64,000 bases of DNA from Gammaproteobacteria bacterium 45_16_T64 (GCA_002162955.1 MABD01000035.1:1-64000), one strand, 5' to 3'. Shown: positions 1 through 9,648, counted from the stretch's first letter. Program-made: numbers and translations. The notes: a model not told the origin generated them from the letters alone.

Positions 1-17
1 CGGTGTTATTATGTGAC

Positions 18-85
18 AAAGCCTGAATCCTTATAGCTATAACGTTTGTTCGCACTCACATTATATCTATTTAGATTCAGGCTTT
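18..85. repeat. 12-bp perfect inverted repeat around a 44-nt loop
   Basis: The arms at 18-29 (AAAGCCTGAATC) and 74-85 (GATTCAGGCTTT) are perfectly complementary. The loop itself contains a 12-bp palindrome at 31-42 (TTATAGCTATAA). The right arm is followed by a T-rich run, so the element may be a terminator for a gene left of the window. It sits directly upstream of a gene whose Hpt domain lacks its first helix, so a small mobile-element end is the alternative. Confidence 0.5.
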
Positions 86-103
86 CTTATTTAGTCACTC
101 ACT

Positions 104-1132
104 GTGGGACAGCAGTGCATTCATAGCCTTTTTCGCACGGTGCACACCCTCAAGGGCAACGCTCGAATGTGCTTACTGGATCCTTTATCAGAATATATGC
201 ACCGTATAGAAGATGTCATGTCAGAAGTCAGAGCCCAACGCTTAGCATTCACCAGTATGCTGAAAGAAGCGGTATTAATGAGCCTTGATCAAATGCGCAC
301 TGAATCAGAAACCATGCTTGAAGCAACAGAAATTCAGCTGACGTCTCTGCAAACAGTACAGCAGCTATTTGTCCGCATGAAAGATGCTAGCCCGATGGAT
401 GCGGAAATACTTGCCGCGGAGGTCATTAGAGAGCTGGGTGGGGAGTTCGCCGAAGAATTACCCATCGTCGAAAAGAAAAGCGATCCCAAAGAATATCAAC
501 AAGCGCCACAAGAGCAGCAGTGTGTTTCGCCCGAAAATGAAAATATAAGAAAAGACCTTCTTTTCTTTCGCAGTATCAGCCAACGCATCGACTCTATATG
601 CCCTTATTGGGATGCTCGCTCAGGTATTTTATTGGAATTTTGCTTACGCCTAAATCACTACCTCGACACCCCTGTCGATGCAACCCAGCTCTCCACTGCT
701 GTATTGCTACATGACTTAGGGATGAGCTTTGTGCCACGAGAAATACTCAATAAAAACAGTAAATTGTCTCCTCTCGAGGAAAAAGAAATTAAACGACATG
801 TCGACGTCAGTTATGAATGGGTATTCCGCATCCCCCACTGGCAGGATGCTGCTGAGATCATTTATCAACATCATGAACGACCTGATGGTAACGGCTACCC
901 TAGACAATTAGGTAGTGAGCAAATATGCAACGGAGCCAAAGTATTAGCATTAGCCGATACCTTTTTTGCCATCACCAATGAACGAGCAGACCGAAGCTAT
1001 AAACGCTCACTATTAAGAGCCACCAAAGAGATTAATTCTTATGCTGGTAGCCAATTTGATATGGATACCGTGCTAGCGTTTAACCAGATGATCAAAGATC
1101 AGTACAGTAAAAAATCCACATCTACTAGCTGA
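104..1132 (+). CDS. Hpt (5'-truncated) plus HD-GYP domain protein, putative c-di-GMP phosphodiesterase
   Basis: The product has 342 residues from a GTG start. Residues 8-70 match the second half of a histidine phosphotransfer (Hpt) domain, with the phospho-acceptor motif HTLKGNA (H14). The helix that should precede it is missing, because an in-frame TAG lies at 92-94. Residues about 150-335 form an HD-GYP domain with LLHDLGM near 203 and HHERPDGNGYP near 256-266, the hallmarks of c-di-GMP hydrolases. The usual lysine after HD-x-G is methionine, and the first metal-ligand histidine is not obvious. The Hpt part suggests control by phosphorelay, fitting the kinases downstream. The gene may be a 5'-truncated remnant, or the start may really be this close to the active histidine. 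Confidence 0.75.
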   Translation: MGQQCIHSLFRTVHTLKGNARMCLLDPLSEYMHRIEDVMSEVRAQRLAFTSMLKEAVLMSLDQMRTESETMLEATEIQLTSLQTVQQLFVRMKDASPMDAEILAAEVIRELGGEFAEELPIVEKKSDPKEYQQAPQEQQCVSPENENIRKDLLFFRSISQRIDSICPYWDARSGILLEFCLRLNHYLDTPVDATQLSTAVLLHDLGMSFVPREILNKNSKLSPLEEKEIKRHVDVSYEWVFRIPHWQDAAEIIYQHHERPDGNGYPRQLGSEQICNGAKVLALADTFFAITNERADRSYKRSLLRATKEINSYAGSQFDMDTVLAFNQMIKDQYSKKSTSTS

Positions 1133-1270
1133 CTTAAATCAGTCGCGAATCAATATAAAGTGTGCGACAATTCACATCTTAACATATGACATATTAACGA
1201 ATAAGTTCGGGGGCGCACTCTTCGTTAGTTTACGAATCGAGTGGTAGAGTGCATAGACGCAGGGACAGCA

Positions 1271-1744
1271 ATGACCAGATTATCCGACAATTCCTCAATA
1301 AACACACAGACGCCAGAACTAATTATCTTAAGCCCGCCTCTACAAGGGCATCGTGTACCTTTAGAAAAGTCGTCGACAAATCAACAAGATAACCCATGCT
1401 ATCAACTTGACCTAAGCCCTAAAGCCGCTTTTTTATCGAATTTTTTACCCAGCACACCAACACTCACCATTGAGTGTATCGATAAGCAGTGGATGGCCAA
1501 TGCTCAAAGTAAACACCTTAAGGTAAACGCAGAGCCCGTTTATACTGCGATTGTTGATCATGAAGACATCATTCAATACGGCAAGCTGCGCTGTCGATTG
1601 TTATTTGCTGGACAAAGAACGCTGGCCCAACAATTAACACCGGCACCTAACATACTCCGTAACAAAATACGTATGATGGCAATCAGCGCCACCTTAACGC
1701 TCAGCACGATTGCTGCCGTCACATCCTACTTGGTCAATCAGTAA
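1271..1744 (+). CDS. Tail-anchored protein with a possible divergent FHA-like domain
   Basis: I place the start at ATG 1271 because GGGA lies six bases upstream; a GTG at 1241 is in frame but lacks a clear ribosome site. The 157-residue product has a soluble part followed by one hydrophobic C-terminal segment (about residues 133-154) that ends the protein, a tail-anchor layout. The pattern around residues 70-122 (KHLKVNA, then EDIIQYGKLRCRLLF) resembles the last strands of an FHA phosphopeptide-binding domain, but the conserved Ser/His of that fold are not evident. Function unknown. Its place between HD-GYP and histidine kinase genes suggests a signalling role, which is inference. Confidence 0.6.
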   Translation: MTRLSDNSSINTQTPELIILSPPLQGHRVPLEKSSTNQQDNPCYQLDLSPKAAFLSNFLPSTPTLTIECIDKQWMANAQSKHLKVNAEPVYTAIVDHEDIIQYGKLRCRLLFAGQRTLAQQLTPAPNILRNKIRMMAISATLTLSTIAAVTSYLVNQ

Positions 1745-1907
1745 CTAGTACGATTTAATAGCTTTTCTTTGAACCTAATCTATATTGAAAGGTAAGTAGC
1801 CCTTTGCGTCGAGTGGGGCATATTCAATACACTTGGTTCTCACCCTTTATGCGGCAAACACACAATGGATCTGCATCAGCCACCGGCCTAGCGAAGGGCC
1901 TTGGTAG

Positions 1908-3578
1908 ATGAGTAACGGACACACTAGCACACAGATACATAGCCACTCTCGTGAAACCCACCGGATGCCGCCTTATTTCTTGTACCTGGTCATTGGGATT
2001 AGTATCGCTCCTTTTTTGCTGTCCCAAGTCGGTATGAACTTTGGGTCTACCCCCGTTAAATTTGATCTTATTGATGCTTCCCAGTGGCCCGCCCATCAAC
2101 AACTCGACGCCTTTTTCTATCGGCTTTCAGGCGCCTTTACCCATACGCTGTTGGAATGGACTGCCTTTTGTGCTGCCATATTTACGGTTTGCCTAGCCCT
2201 TAACCATTATGTAATGTCCAAAGATTACACCACCCCAGTGATTGGCGCAGCATTGTTTCTTGCTGGCTGCATGGACGGGTTTCATACACTAGCCGCTGAT
2301 AGATTAATCGAGGCCGCCGCCGACAACCGAAATCTTATCCCTTTCACGTGGGCAATTTGTCGGATATTTAACGCGCTTATCCTTATCGGTGGTGTCAGCT
2401 TGTTATTGCTCCGAGCACCAGACCAAAACAACAAAGCCAATATTCGCTCACTTCTCGTGGCTTTTGTCTTCGCCGCAGTTGTTGCTTATAGCATCATCCA
2501 TTACTGCGCAGTCAGTGACTCATTACCGCAAACCCAATACCCTAACAGTCTGATAACGCGGCCCTACGATGTCATACCACTCATACTCTTCACCTTCGCA
2601 GGCTTGGTATTATTTCCCTATTTTTATAAACGTCGCCCCAGCGTTTTCGCACACGCTCTCATCATTGCTATGATTCCAGAGGCCGTCGTCGAGTTACATA
2701 TGGCGTTTGGCTCCAGCGCCCTATTTGATCACCATTTTAACATCGCCCATTTTCTAAAAATATTTGCCTACGTCGTACCCTTTTGTGGATTACTGGTTGA
2801 TTATATCCATACCTATCGAGCCAAGGAACAAGAAGCAAATGACCGTGAAATCGCAGAGGTAGCGCTCAAGCGCTACACTCTAGAATTAAAACGTTCCAAT
2901 GATGAGTTGGATAAGTTTGCACATATTGCATCACACGACCTCAAAGCACCCTTACGCGGCATTGACCATCTAGCAACATGGATAGAAGAAGATAAACGGG
3001 ATCCTGAAGCCCTAAATGAACATATCCCCAAAATGCATCAACGCATAAGACGCATGGAAAAGTTATTGGACGATTTACTCCATTATTCAAGCGTAGGGAA
3101 AAAACCATTAAGTAGCACCAGTATCAACATACACGATTTAGGGCAGCAAGTATTTGAACTTTGCACACCGCCACCGGGGTTTACTCTGGAAATAAAAGGC
3201 AGTATTGATAACTTTGAAACTGCCCTCGCCCCTTTTGAAACGGCACTCCGCAATCTTATTGGAAATGCTATTAAACATCACGATACTCATCAAGGAACGA
3301 TCACATTGCACGTAAAGGATAGTGATAACTATATTGAGATTATCGTCGAGGATGACGGACCAGGCATTGCGAAAGAATATCACGAGAAAGTATTCGAAGT
3401 ATTCCAAACGTTAAAACCGAGGGATATTGTGGAAGGCAGCGGCATTGGCCTCGCACTTGTCAAAAAAATAGTCAACTCTCAAGGCGGTACTATTCGCGTG
3501 GATTCCTCAATAGGCAATGGTACAAAAATGATTATTAGTTGGCTAAAAAATTCATCTCAACCTGTTGAGTCGTTGTAA
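1908..3578 (+). CDS. Membrane histidine kinase with MASE3-like sensor
   Basis: This 556-residue sensor kinase has an N-terminal multi-helix membrane region (about residues 23-305) whose HTLLEW and GCMDGFHTLAAD patterns match MASE3-type sensors. A short coiled linker (ALKRYTLELKRSNDELDKF) leads to the HisKA domain with phospho-acceptor H343 in ASHDLKAPLRG. The HATPase_c domain shows the N box (NLIGNAIKHH), G1 box (EDDGPGIA) and G2 box (GSGIGLALV), so it should be active. The stop overlaps the next start as TAATG, so the two are translationally coupled. Its kinase core is clearly paralogous to the next gene. The ligand sensed is unknown. No receiver domain is attached; the partners are probably the downstream receivers. 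Confidence 0.9.
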   Translation: MSNGHTSTQIHSHSRETHRMPPYFLYLVIGISIAPFLLSQVGMNFGSTPVKFDLIDASQWPAHQQLDAFFYRLSGAFTHTLLEWTAFCAAIFTVCLALNHYVMSKDYTTPVIGAALFLAGCMDGFHTLAADRLIEAAADNRNLIPFTWAICRIFNALILIGGVSLLLLRAPDQNNKANIRSLLVAFVFAAVVAYSIIHYCAVSDSLPQTQYPNSLITRPYDVIPLILFTFAGLVLFPYFYKRRPSVFAHALIIAMIPEAVVELHMAFGSSALFDHHFNIAHFLKIFAYVVPFCGLLVDYIHTYRAKEQEANDREIAEVALKRYTLELKRSNDELDKFAHIASHDLKAPLRGIDHLATWIEEDKRDPEALNEHIPKMHQRIRRMEKLLDDLLHYSSVGKKPLSSTSINIHDLGQQVFELCTPPPGFTLEIKGSIDNFETALAPFETALRNLIGNAIKHHDTHQGTITLHVKDSDNYIEIIVEDDGPGIAKEYHEKVFEVFQTLKPRDIVEGSGIGLALVKKIVNSQGGTIRVDSSIGNGTKMIISWLKNSSQPVESL

Positions 3579-4717
3579 TGACTATGGCCGCACCCAAAAA
3601 GACTAGCTCAACTAATGAACACAGCAATAAGAATAATGGATATTCCGCAATCATTGAGGCAATCCCTCAACCCATTATTACTATTGGATACGATGATAAA
3701 ATACTACTGATCAATACTGCGGCGGCTGAATTATTCGGCTATGCAAAAGACGAAGTCACCGATATATGCATCGAAAATCTAGTATCAATAAACTTACAAG
3801 CGATACTGGAAAATCAGCATCGAGTGTTTGGCAACACACCAAAACCCTTGCACCTTGGAAAAAGAGAAAACATCAGTATCACCCGTAAGGACGGGACAGA
3901 ATTATTTGTTGAAGTGAGCATATCTCACTTTGATGAAAAGGATAGTTTTATTATCCTGTGTATCTCGAATATTAATGATCGTCGTCTCATCGAGCTCGAA
4001 CTCACCCGATCTAACGAAGAACTGAATCAATTTGCCTATATCGCCTCTCACGACCTTAAAGCGCCACTGCGTGGCATTGATAATCTAGCCACCTGGATAT
4101 GGGAAGACATTGAGGACAAAGACTGCGTCATCAATCATGTCCAGCTTATGCGCCTTCGCATTCAACGTATGCAGTATTTATTGGATGACCTACTGGAATA
4201 TTCCAGTGTCGGACAATTAGATTCCAACATTGAACTCGTAGACATCCCACACCTCATAAATGATCTCTACGCACAATCAACACCACCCGATACATTTTCT
4301 CTCCAGATCGCCTGTGATATACCACCGATTGAGACAGTAGCGACTCCCCTTTCCATTATTCTTCGCAATCTTATTACCAATGCAATCAAATATAACGATA
4401 AAGAAAATGGCACACTTTCGATTAGGATCGATGATCTTAAAGACGAGATTCTGATCGCTGTAGAAGACAATGGACCTGGTATAGAGGAAAAGTTTCACCA
4501 AAAAATATTCGGTATGTTCGAGCGCCTCACATCAAAAGACAAAATCGAAGGCAGCGGAATGGGCCTAGCCATGGTCAAAAAACTCGTGGAATCTTTCGGT
4601 GGTAAAATAAGGATTCAATCCAGTAAGGGCCAAAATACGGTATTCTTCATTACTTGGATTAAGAAGCCGACTAATCTTAGTTTCTCGTCGCCGATTCAAA
4701 AGCAGTCATCGCTATGA
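3578..4717 (+). CDS. PAS-domain histidine kinase (soluble)
   Basis: The product has 379 residues and no membrane segment. A PAS domain occupies about residues 22-140 (IIEAIPQPIITIGYDDKIL, then ITRKDGTELFVEVS). HisKA follows with H158 in ASHDLKAPLRG, then HATPase_c with NLITNAIKYN, VEDNGPGIEE and GSGMGLAMV. The catalytic core closely resembles that of the kinase immediately upstream, pointing to tandem duplication followed by exchange of the sensory part: membrane MASE3-like there, cytosolic PAS here. It overlaps both neighbours, TAATG upstream and ATGA downstream. It probably phosphorylates the receiver of the GGDEF-EAL protein or the small receiver that ends the operon. Confidence 0.9.
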   Translation: MTMAAPKKTSSTNEHSNKNNGYSAIIEAIPQPIITIGYDDKILLINTAAAELFGYAKDEVTDICIENLVSINLQAILENQHRVFGNTPKPLHLGKRENISITRKDGTELFVEVSISHFDEKDSFIILCISNINDRRLIELELTRSNEELNQFAYIASHDLKAPLRGIDNLATWIWEDIEDKDCVINHVQLMRLRIQRMQYLLDDLLEYSSVGQLDSNIELVDIPHLINDLYAQSTPPDTFSLQIACDIPPIETVATPLSIILRNLITNAIKYNDKENGTLSIRIDDLKDEILIAVEDNGPGIEEKFHQKIFGMFERLTSKDKIEGSGMGLAMVKKLVESFGGKIRIQSSKGQNTVFFITWIKKPTNLSFSSPIQKQSSL

Positions 4718-6519
4718 CTACCACACCGATATCACCCTCAAAAATTCTCCTTGTCGACGACGACACGCTGGATCGCATGGTTGTGATTCGAGCCTTAAGT
4801 CGAGCACGCGTACCTTTTGATGTGGTAGAAGCACAAGATTACCAAGAAGCGATACAACTTCTTGGAAAACAACAATTCGACTGCCTGATACTTGATTATC
4901 ATCTTGGAGGCCAAGACGGATTAGAACTTATAAAAGAGATTCACGCCGAGTTACTCAGTCATGCCCCCATCGTCATATTAAGCGGAGTCGATGAAGAAGA
5001 TACCATGCTCCGATGCCTAAAAGAAGGCGCACAAGATTATCTCTTAAAATCAGAAATCACTAGCAATTCCTTAGTCCGTGCTATCAATTACTCAAAAGAA
5101 CGCAAACAGATATCCCTGCAAATGCGGTTTATCGCACAGCATGATGATCTCACCGGTCTGGCCAATCGTTCTCTATTTATTGAGAATTTAAAGCGAGCTA
5201 TCATTCGCTCAAAACGGGACCACTCACACTTTGCGGTATTTTTTATCGATTTGGATAACTTTAAAAGTATTAATGATACCTTAGGCCACGAGGCAGGCGA
5301 CGAGTTATTGACAATTATTGGGCAAAGGATTCAGGCATCCATTCGTGGGGAAGACATCGTAGGGCGCCTAGGTGGCGATGAGTTTTCAGTACTGATTGAA
5401 GGGATTTCTGACAAATCTTCGCTCGTAAAAATATCTCAACAGCTGCTCGATATTGTGAAAGAACCGGTCATCATCTATCGTAAACCCGTGCAAACCACTG
5501 TAAGTCTAGGCATAGCCACCTACCCTCATTGTGCCCATACCGCCCATGACCTCATTAAATGCGCCGATATGGCCATGTATAAAGCCAAGAATAGTGGCCG
5601 CAACATTTATCACTTTTATTCAGAAAGCCTACAGCAATTGGCCGATTCCTTTGCTCATACCAGAAGTGATTTGATTGACGCATTAGATAAAAATGAGCTA
5701 GAGCTCTACTATCATCCCGAAATTAACCCTAAGAGTGGGCTCATTGAAGAAATAGAAGCCCTCATTCGCTGGAACCACCCGACTAGAGGCATTATCTATC
5801 CACTCGACTTTATGCCTATCGCAGAAACCACCGGGCTAATGGATGACATTGGCGATTGGATTATTGAAGAGGCCTGCAAGCAACTATCCACATGGCTCAG
5901 AAGTACAAAAATCAGCAATGATCTACGTTTATCTGTCAATATCTCTGCATGCCAACTAAGACATCAAAAATTCACCTGTAACATCCACAATGTTTTACGG
6001 AAATACCAAATCCCACCAAAAACCCTAACACTGGAGTTTACCGAACATACATTTATACATGACCTATCCCAAGCACAGCAGCTATATCCACTTGGCTCAT
6101 CGGATGTTCGATTATCGCTTGATGATTTTGGCACAGACTATACCTCTTTTCGACATTTGGAAAATTTTCCCCTTAATAAATTGAAGATCGACATTTCTGT
6201 CGTTAATGAAGTCGGTAACAATGAGAAAAGTGAAAAACTAATACGATCCGTTATCATGATGGCCCATGCATTGGACTTGACCGTTGTTGCCGAAGGTATT
6301 GAATCGAAAGATCAGGCACTTATCTTGCGAGATATGGAGTGCGATCTTTTACAGGGATTCTATTTTGGCAAGCCACTGCCCGCCAATCAGATGACAACGC
6401 TATTGGAGCACCCTGATATTCTTGCGAAACTCGTGAACAACGAGCAACCCACCAAAACACAACCGTACGATTTAAATCCGATCAAAGCCGATGATAATAA
6501 AAATAGAAACACAGGATAA
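4714..6519 (+). CDS. REC-GGDEF-EAL response regulator, bifunctional c-di-GMP enzyme
   Basis: The product has 601 residues. A receiver at about 9-125 has acidic pocket D15-D17, phospho-acceptor D61 and K112. The GGDEF domain at about 137-300 has an intact GGDEF (220-224) and an inhibitory RxxD site, RGED at 211-214, at the canonical five-residue distance. The EAL domain at about 318-565 keeps EAL (348-350), SVNIS, DDFGTD (470-475), K491 and AEGIE, so phosphodiesterase activity is also plausible. Synthesis and breakdown of c-di-GMP may be switched by phosphorylation. The start overlaps the kinase stop by four bases (ATGA). The residue count and domain order are typical for the family. Confidence 0.92.
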   Translation: MTTTPISPSKILLVDDDTLDRMVVIRALSRARVPFDVVEAQDYQEAIQLLGKQQFDCLILDYHLGGQDGLELIKEIHAELLSHAPIVILSGVDEEDTMLRCLKEGAQDYLLKSEITSNSLVRAINYSKERKQISLQMRFIAQHDDLTGLANRSLFIENLKRAIIRSKRDHSHFAVFFIDLDNFKSINDTLGHEAGDELLTIIGQRIQASIRGEDIVGRLGGDEFSVLIEGISDKSSLVKISQQLLDIVKEPVIIYRKPVQTTVSLGIATYPHCAHTAHDLIKCADMAMYKAKNSGRNIYHFYSESLQQLADSFAHTRSDLIDALDKNELELYYHPEINPKSGLIEEIEALIRWNHPTRGIIYPLDFMPIAETTGLMDDIGDWIIEEACKQLSTWLRSTKISNDLRLSVNISACQLRHQKFTCNIHNVLRKYQIPPKTLTLEFTEHTFIHDLSQAQQLYPLGSSDVRLSLDDFGTDYTSFRHLENFPLNKLKIDISVVNEVGNNEKSEKLIRSVIMMAHALDLTVVAEGIESKDQALILRDMECDLLQGFYFGKPLPANQMTTLLEHPDILAKLVNNEQPTKTQPYDLNPIKADDNKNRNTG

Positions 6520-6522
6520 CTT

Positions 6523-6957
6523 ATGACTACTGCACGAAAAGAGGCCACGCTGCTCATCGTCGAAGATGATGATATTGATGCCATGGCAATAGAACGCTCT
6601 TTCAAAAAATTAAAACTGGATAACAATCTTGTTCGCGCCAAAGATGGTATCGAAGCATTAGAGATTATGCGGGGGGAAAATGGAAAAACTAAATTAGAGA
6701 AACCCTATCTTATTCTATTAGACCTAAATATGCCCCGCATGAACGGGCTGGAGTTTCTAGCCGCATTGCGCGAAGACCCTGAGTTGAGTGACACCGTCGT
6801 TATTGTGTTAACGACCTCTGCTGCAGATCAAGATCAAACCAAAGCCTATGATCAACATGTTGCAGGGTACATTGTCAAAACTGAAATAAAAGACAGCTTT
6901 CTAGAAGTCATTGAGCTAGTCGATTGCTATTGGAAAATAGTGACATTACCGGCCTAA
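6523..6957 (+). CDS. Single-domain response regulator, Rcp1/phytochrome-partner type
   Basis: This 144-residue stand-alone receiver has an acidic pocket (VEDDDID), phospho-acceptor D67 (LLDLNMP), a Thr at the VLTTS switch position and the conserved Lys in YIVKTE. The extended loop before D67 (GENGKTKLEKPYLI) and the C-terminal helix are typical of the Rcp1 family, which pairs with kinases of the phytochrome/HTR12 kind. There is no output domain. It lies three bases after the GGDEF-EAL stop, so it is the last gene of the operon. Likely role: phosphate sink or protein-binding switch for the two kinases, inferred from position. Confidence 0.9.
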   Translation: MTTARKEATLLIVEDDDIDAMAIERSFKKLKLDNNLVRAKDGIEALEIMRGENGKTKLEKPYLILLDLNMPRMNGLEFLAALREDPELSDTVVIVLTTSAADQDQTKAYDQHVAGYIVKTEIKDSFLEVIELVDCYWKIVTLPA

Positions 6958-6960
6958 GCA

Positions 6961-7009
6961 TTCACCTACGACAAATATCGATACAAAATTGCCATTTATC
7001 GTAGGTGAA
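6961..7009. terminator. Bidirectional hairpin between convergent genes
   Basis: Arms of 16 bp at 6961-6976 and 6994-7009 pair with one mismatch (TTCACCTACGA / TCGTAGGTGAA core) around a 17-nt loop. It sits between the end of the signalling operon and the end of ybiT. There is no strong U-tract on either side, so terminator function is inferred from location. Confidence 0.6.
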
Positions 7010-7021
7010 CCAATCCCAAAC

Positions 7022-8608
7022 TTAACTCTTTTGAGTTGCTAGATAATCGTCATACGTTCCATGAAAATCTACAATTCCCGTTGGCGTAATTTCAATGATA
7101 CGCGTCGCTACGGAGGATACAAATTCTCTATCATGGCTCACAAACATCAGCGTGCCTTCATAATTTTCCAGCGCTAAATTAAGTGACTCAATTGATTCCA
7201 TATCCATATGATTGGTAGGCTCATCCATTAATAGAATATTTGGTCGCTGTAGCATTATTTTTCCAAACAACATACGCCCTTGCTCACCACCCGAAATCAC
7301 TTTCACCGATTTATCAATATCATTCTGTGAAAATAACAAACGCCCAAGGGTTCCACGAATCACTTGTTCGTCATCGCCTTCCTGACCCCATTGTGCCATC
7401 CATTCTATCAGCGTTTCATCTTCTTCAAAATCACTGGCATGGTCCTGGGCATAGTAGCCAATATCAGAATTTTCTGACCATTTAATATCCCCCGCAGTTG
7501 GGGTTAGATCACCCACCAAGCATCGTAGCAAGGTAGTTTTTCCAATACCGTTAGGTCCGATAATCGCTATTCTTTCACCTACCTCAACCATCAAATCTAA
7601 GTCTGCAAACAATTGCTCATCAAAGGTCTGCCCCAAGCCACCCACTTCGACCGCCAGACGGTGTAATTTTTTATCCTGTTCAAAACGAATAAAGGGATTT
7701 TGACGGCTAGACGGCTTTACCTCCGCCAGTTTAATCTTATCAATTTGTTTCGCGCGTGAGGTAGCTTGCTTCGACTTAGAGGCGTTAGCCGAGAAACGGC
7801 TCACAAAAGATTTAAGTTCAGCAATCTGCGCTTTCTTCTTCGCATTATCAATCGACAGGCGCTCTGCAGCTTGTGTTGCTGCCGTCATATACTCATCGTA
7901 AGAGCCAGGGAAAAGACGAATTTCACCATAATCCAAATCGGCCATATGCGTACATACACTATTAAGGAAATGACGATCGTGAGAGATGATAATCATGGTG
8001 CAGCTACGTTCGTTAAGCACTTCTTCCAACCAACGAATCGTATTGATATCCAAGTTGTTAGTGGGTTCGTCCAACAACATGATATCGGGCTCAGAAAACA
8101 ATACCTGTGCCAATAACACCCGCAATTTCCAACCCGGTGCCACTTCACTCATTAATCCGTAATGCTGCTCGACCGGGATCCCCACACCAAGCAGTAACTC
8201 ACCCGCTCTCGACTCAGCTGAATATCCATCCATTTCGGCAAACTCCGCTTCCAGCTCCGCTGCACGGATACCGTCTTCTTCCGTCATGTCTGGATTATCA
8301 TAGATGGCATCACGCTCTGACTTTACTGCCCACAGCTCTTCGTGTCCCATGATAACGGTATCAACAACATTAAATGCTTCGTAAGCAAATTGGTCCTGCT
8401 TTAACTTACCAATACGTTCATTAGGGTCTTTGGAGACATTACCAGCACTGGCATCCAAGTCATCGCCTAAGATTTTCATGAACGTCGATTTACCACATCC
8501 ATTGGCACCGATAAGCCCGTAACGGTTCCCATTACCAAATTTAACAGAAACGTTTTCAAACAGTGGCTTAGCGCCAAATTGCATGGTGATATTCGCGGTA
8601 GTAAGCAA
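7022..8608 (-). CDS. ybiT: ABC-F family ATPase YbiT (ribosome-associated)
   Basis: The 528-residue protein carries two ABC ATPase cassettes and no membrane domain, as in the ABC-F translation factors. It has Walker A motifs GANGCGKST (about 33) and GPNGIGKTT, Walker B/D-loops DEPTNNLD and DEPTNHMD, a canonical second signature (ISGGEQG) and a divergent first one. The linker ([16 protein letters not shown]) and the N-terminal ITMQFG pattern agree closely with my memory of E. coli YbiT (530 residues), which also supports the TTG start. It should act at the ribosomal E site with the nascent chain and tRNA. The gene is monocistronic, converges with the signalling operon and diverges from a solute-binding protein gene. 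Confidence 0.95.
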   Translation of the reverse strand: MLTTANITMQFGAKPLFENVSVKFGNGNRYGLIGANGCGKSTFMKILGDDLDASAGNVSKDPNERIGKLKQDQFAYEAFNVVDTVIMGHEELWAVKSERDAIYDNPDMTEEDGIRAAELEAEFAEMDGYSAESRAGELLLGVGIPVEQHYGLMSEVAPGWKLRVLLAQVLFSEPDIMLLDEPTNNLDINTIRWLEEVLNERSCTMIIISHDRHFLNSVCTHMADLDYGEIRLFPGSYDEYMTAATQAAERLSIDNAKKKAQIAELKSFVSRFSANASKSKQATSRAKQIDKIKLAEVKPSSRQNPFIRFEQDKKLHRLAVEVGGLGQTFDEQLFADLDLMVEVGERIAIIGPNGIGKTTLLRCLVGDLTPTAGDIKWSENSDIGYYAQDHASDFEEDETLIEWMAQWGQEGDDEQVIRGTLGRLLFSQNDIDKSVKVISGGEQGRMLFGKIMLQRPNILLMDEPTNHMDMESIESLNLALENYEGTLMFVSHDREFVSSVATRIIEITPTGIVDFHGTYDDYLATQKS

Positions 8609-8693
8609 GGTAATATTCCGAAGTCGATTAGCAGGTAGCGCCCATTAGCCAAGGCAAAAGAGCGAAAATACGGCGCGCATTATGTCATATATT

Positions 8694-8719
8694 GAAGTAG
8701 AGAAGAAATATTCTACTTC
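8694..8719. promoter_or_regulatory. Small inverted repeat in a divergent intergenic region
   Basis: GAAGTAGA (8694-8701) and TCTACTTC (8712-8719) are perfect 8-bp arms around a 10-nt loop. The repeat lies between divergent ybiT and the solute-binding protein gene. It could be an operator or a leader hairpin; nothing decides between these. Confidence 0.3.
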
Positions 8720-8830
8720 TAAGTATATAACTCGCTGTTATCAAAGAAGTTTACGTATTTGCCGCGAGTTTGATCAACGTCTAGGCTAATGTAAGGCCCC
8801 TTTCATAACACTGCCACATCAGGATTCGCC

Positions 8831-9601
8831 ATGAAACGATTATCCATTCTGATAACAAGTCTTTGTTGTTGCCTTACTTCACCGTTATTGATGGCTAACA
8901 ATCCCCTTGTTATCGCTACAGGCGAATACAGCCCCTTCGTCTCGAAAAATCTTAAGCATCAAGGCTATGTGAGTCATATTATTTCTAGAGCATTTGAGCT
9001 CGAAGGTTACACGGTGACATATAAATATTTCCCCTGGAAACGTGCCTACGAATCCACTAAAAAAGGCGAGTTCGATGCTACCAGTTTTTGGTATCAAAGC
9101 GACGAACGTAAACAAGATTTTATCTACAGCTATGCTGTCAACACCGAAAAGACTGTGTTCTTTTATCGTAAAGATAAACCACTCAAAGACTGGAACACTA
9201 TGGCAGATTTAGAGGGATTCAAGATAGGTGCAACAATTGGTTATACCTACACCAAGGACTTCTGGGCCGCCGCTAAAGAAGGAGTCATCAACGTTAGTGA
9301 AACTGCCAAAGATGCGGCAAACATGAAAAAATTGGTCAGTGCTCGTATTGATTTGTTTCCCGCCGGCATCGTTCTGGGCAATACCCTGCTCCATAAGAAT
9401 TTTGCTGCCAGCATGGTGTCCACTATCGATTACACGACCAAACCGCTAGTTGCTACCACAGGGCACCTACTATTCCCTAAAGTAAATCCCAACAGTAAAC
9501 AGCTTGTCACCATATTTAACCGTGGCTTGCAGAAGCTAAACAAAAGCGGCGAATTAGAAAAAATGTTTGATATGTTGATTACAGGTAAATATGACAAGTA
9601 G
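8831..9601 (+). CDS. Periplasmic solute-binding protein, family 3 (amino-acid-like)
   Basis: This 256-residue exported protein has a classic signal peptide (MKRLSILITSLCCCL..., cleavage near LLMA-N at about residue 22). The mature part has the fold-typical pattern of family 3 substrate-binding proteins: IATGEYSPF at the start, GYVSHIISRAFELEGYTVTY, then KRAYESTKKGEFDAT. No permease or ATPase gene lies next to it, so it is an orphan. Such orphans often belong to a sensory or accessory group rather than a transport operon. GGATTC lies upstream of the ATG. Ligand not predictable. Confidence is high for the family, low for function. Confidence 0.85.
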   Translation: MKRLSILITSLCCCLTSPLLMANNPLVIATGEYSPFVSKNLKHQGYVSHIISRAFELEGYTVTYKYFPWKRAYESTKKGEFDATSFWYQSDERKQDFIYSYAVNTEKTVFFYRKDKPLKDWNTMADLEGFKIGATIGYTYTKDFWAAAKEGVINVSETAKDAANMKKLVSARIDLFPAGIVLGNTLLHKNFAASMVSTIDYTTKPLVATTGHLLFPKVNPNSKQLVTIFNRGLQKLNKSGELEKMFDMLITGKYDK

Positions 9602-9648
9602 CCATAAGCCACCGCAAGCATTTTTCGCTTAACGGTGGCTATTAGTTT

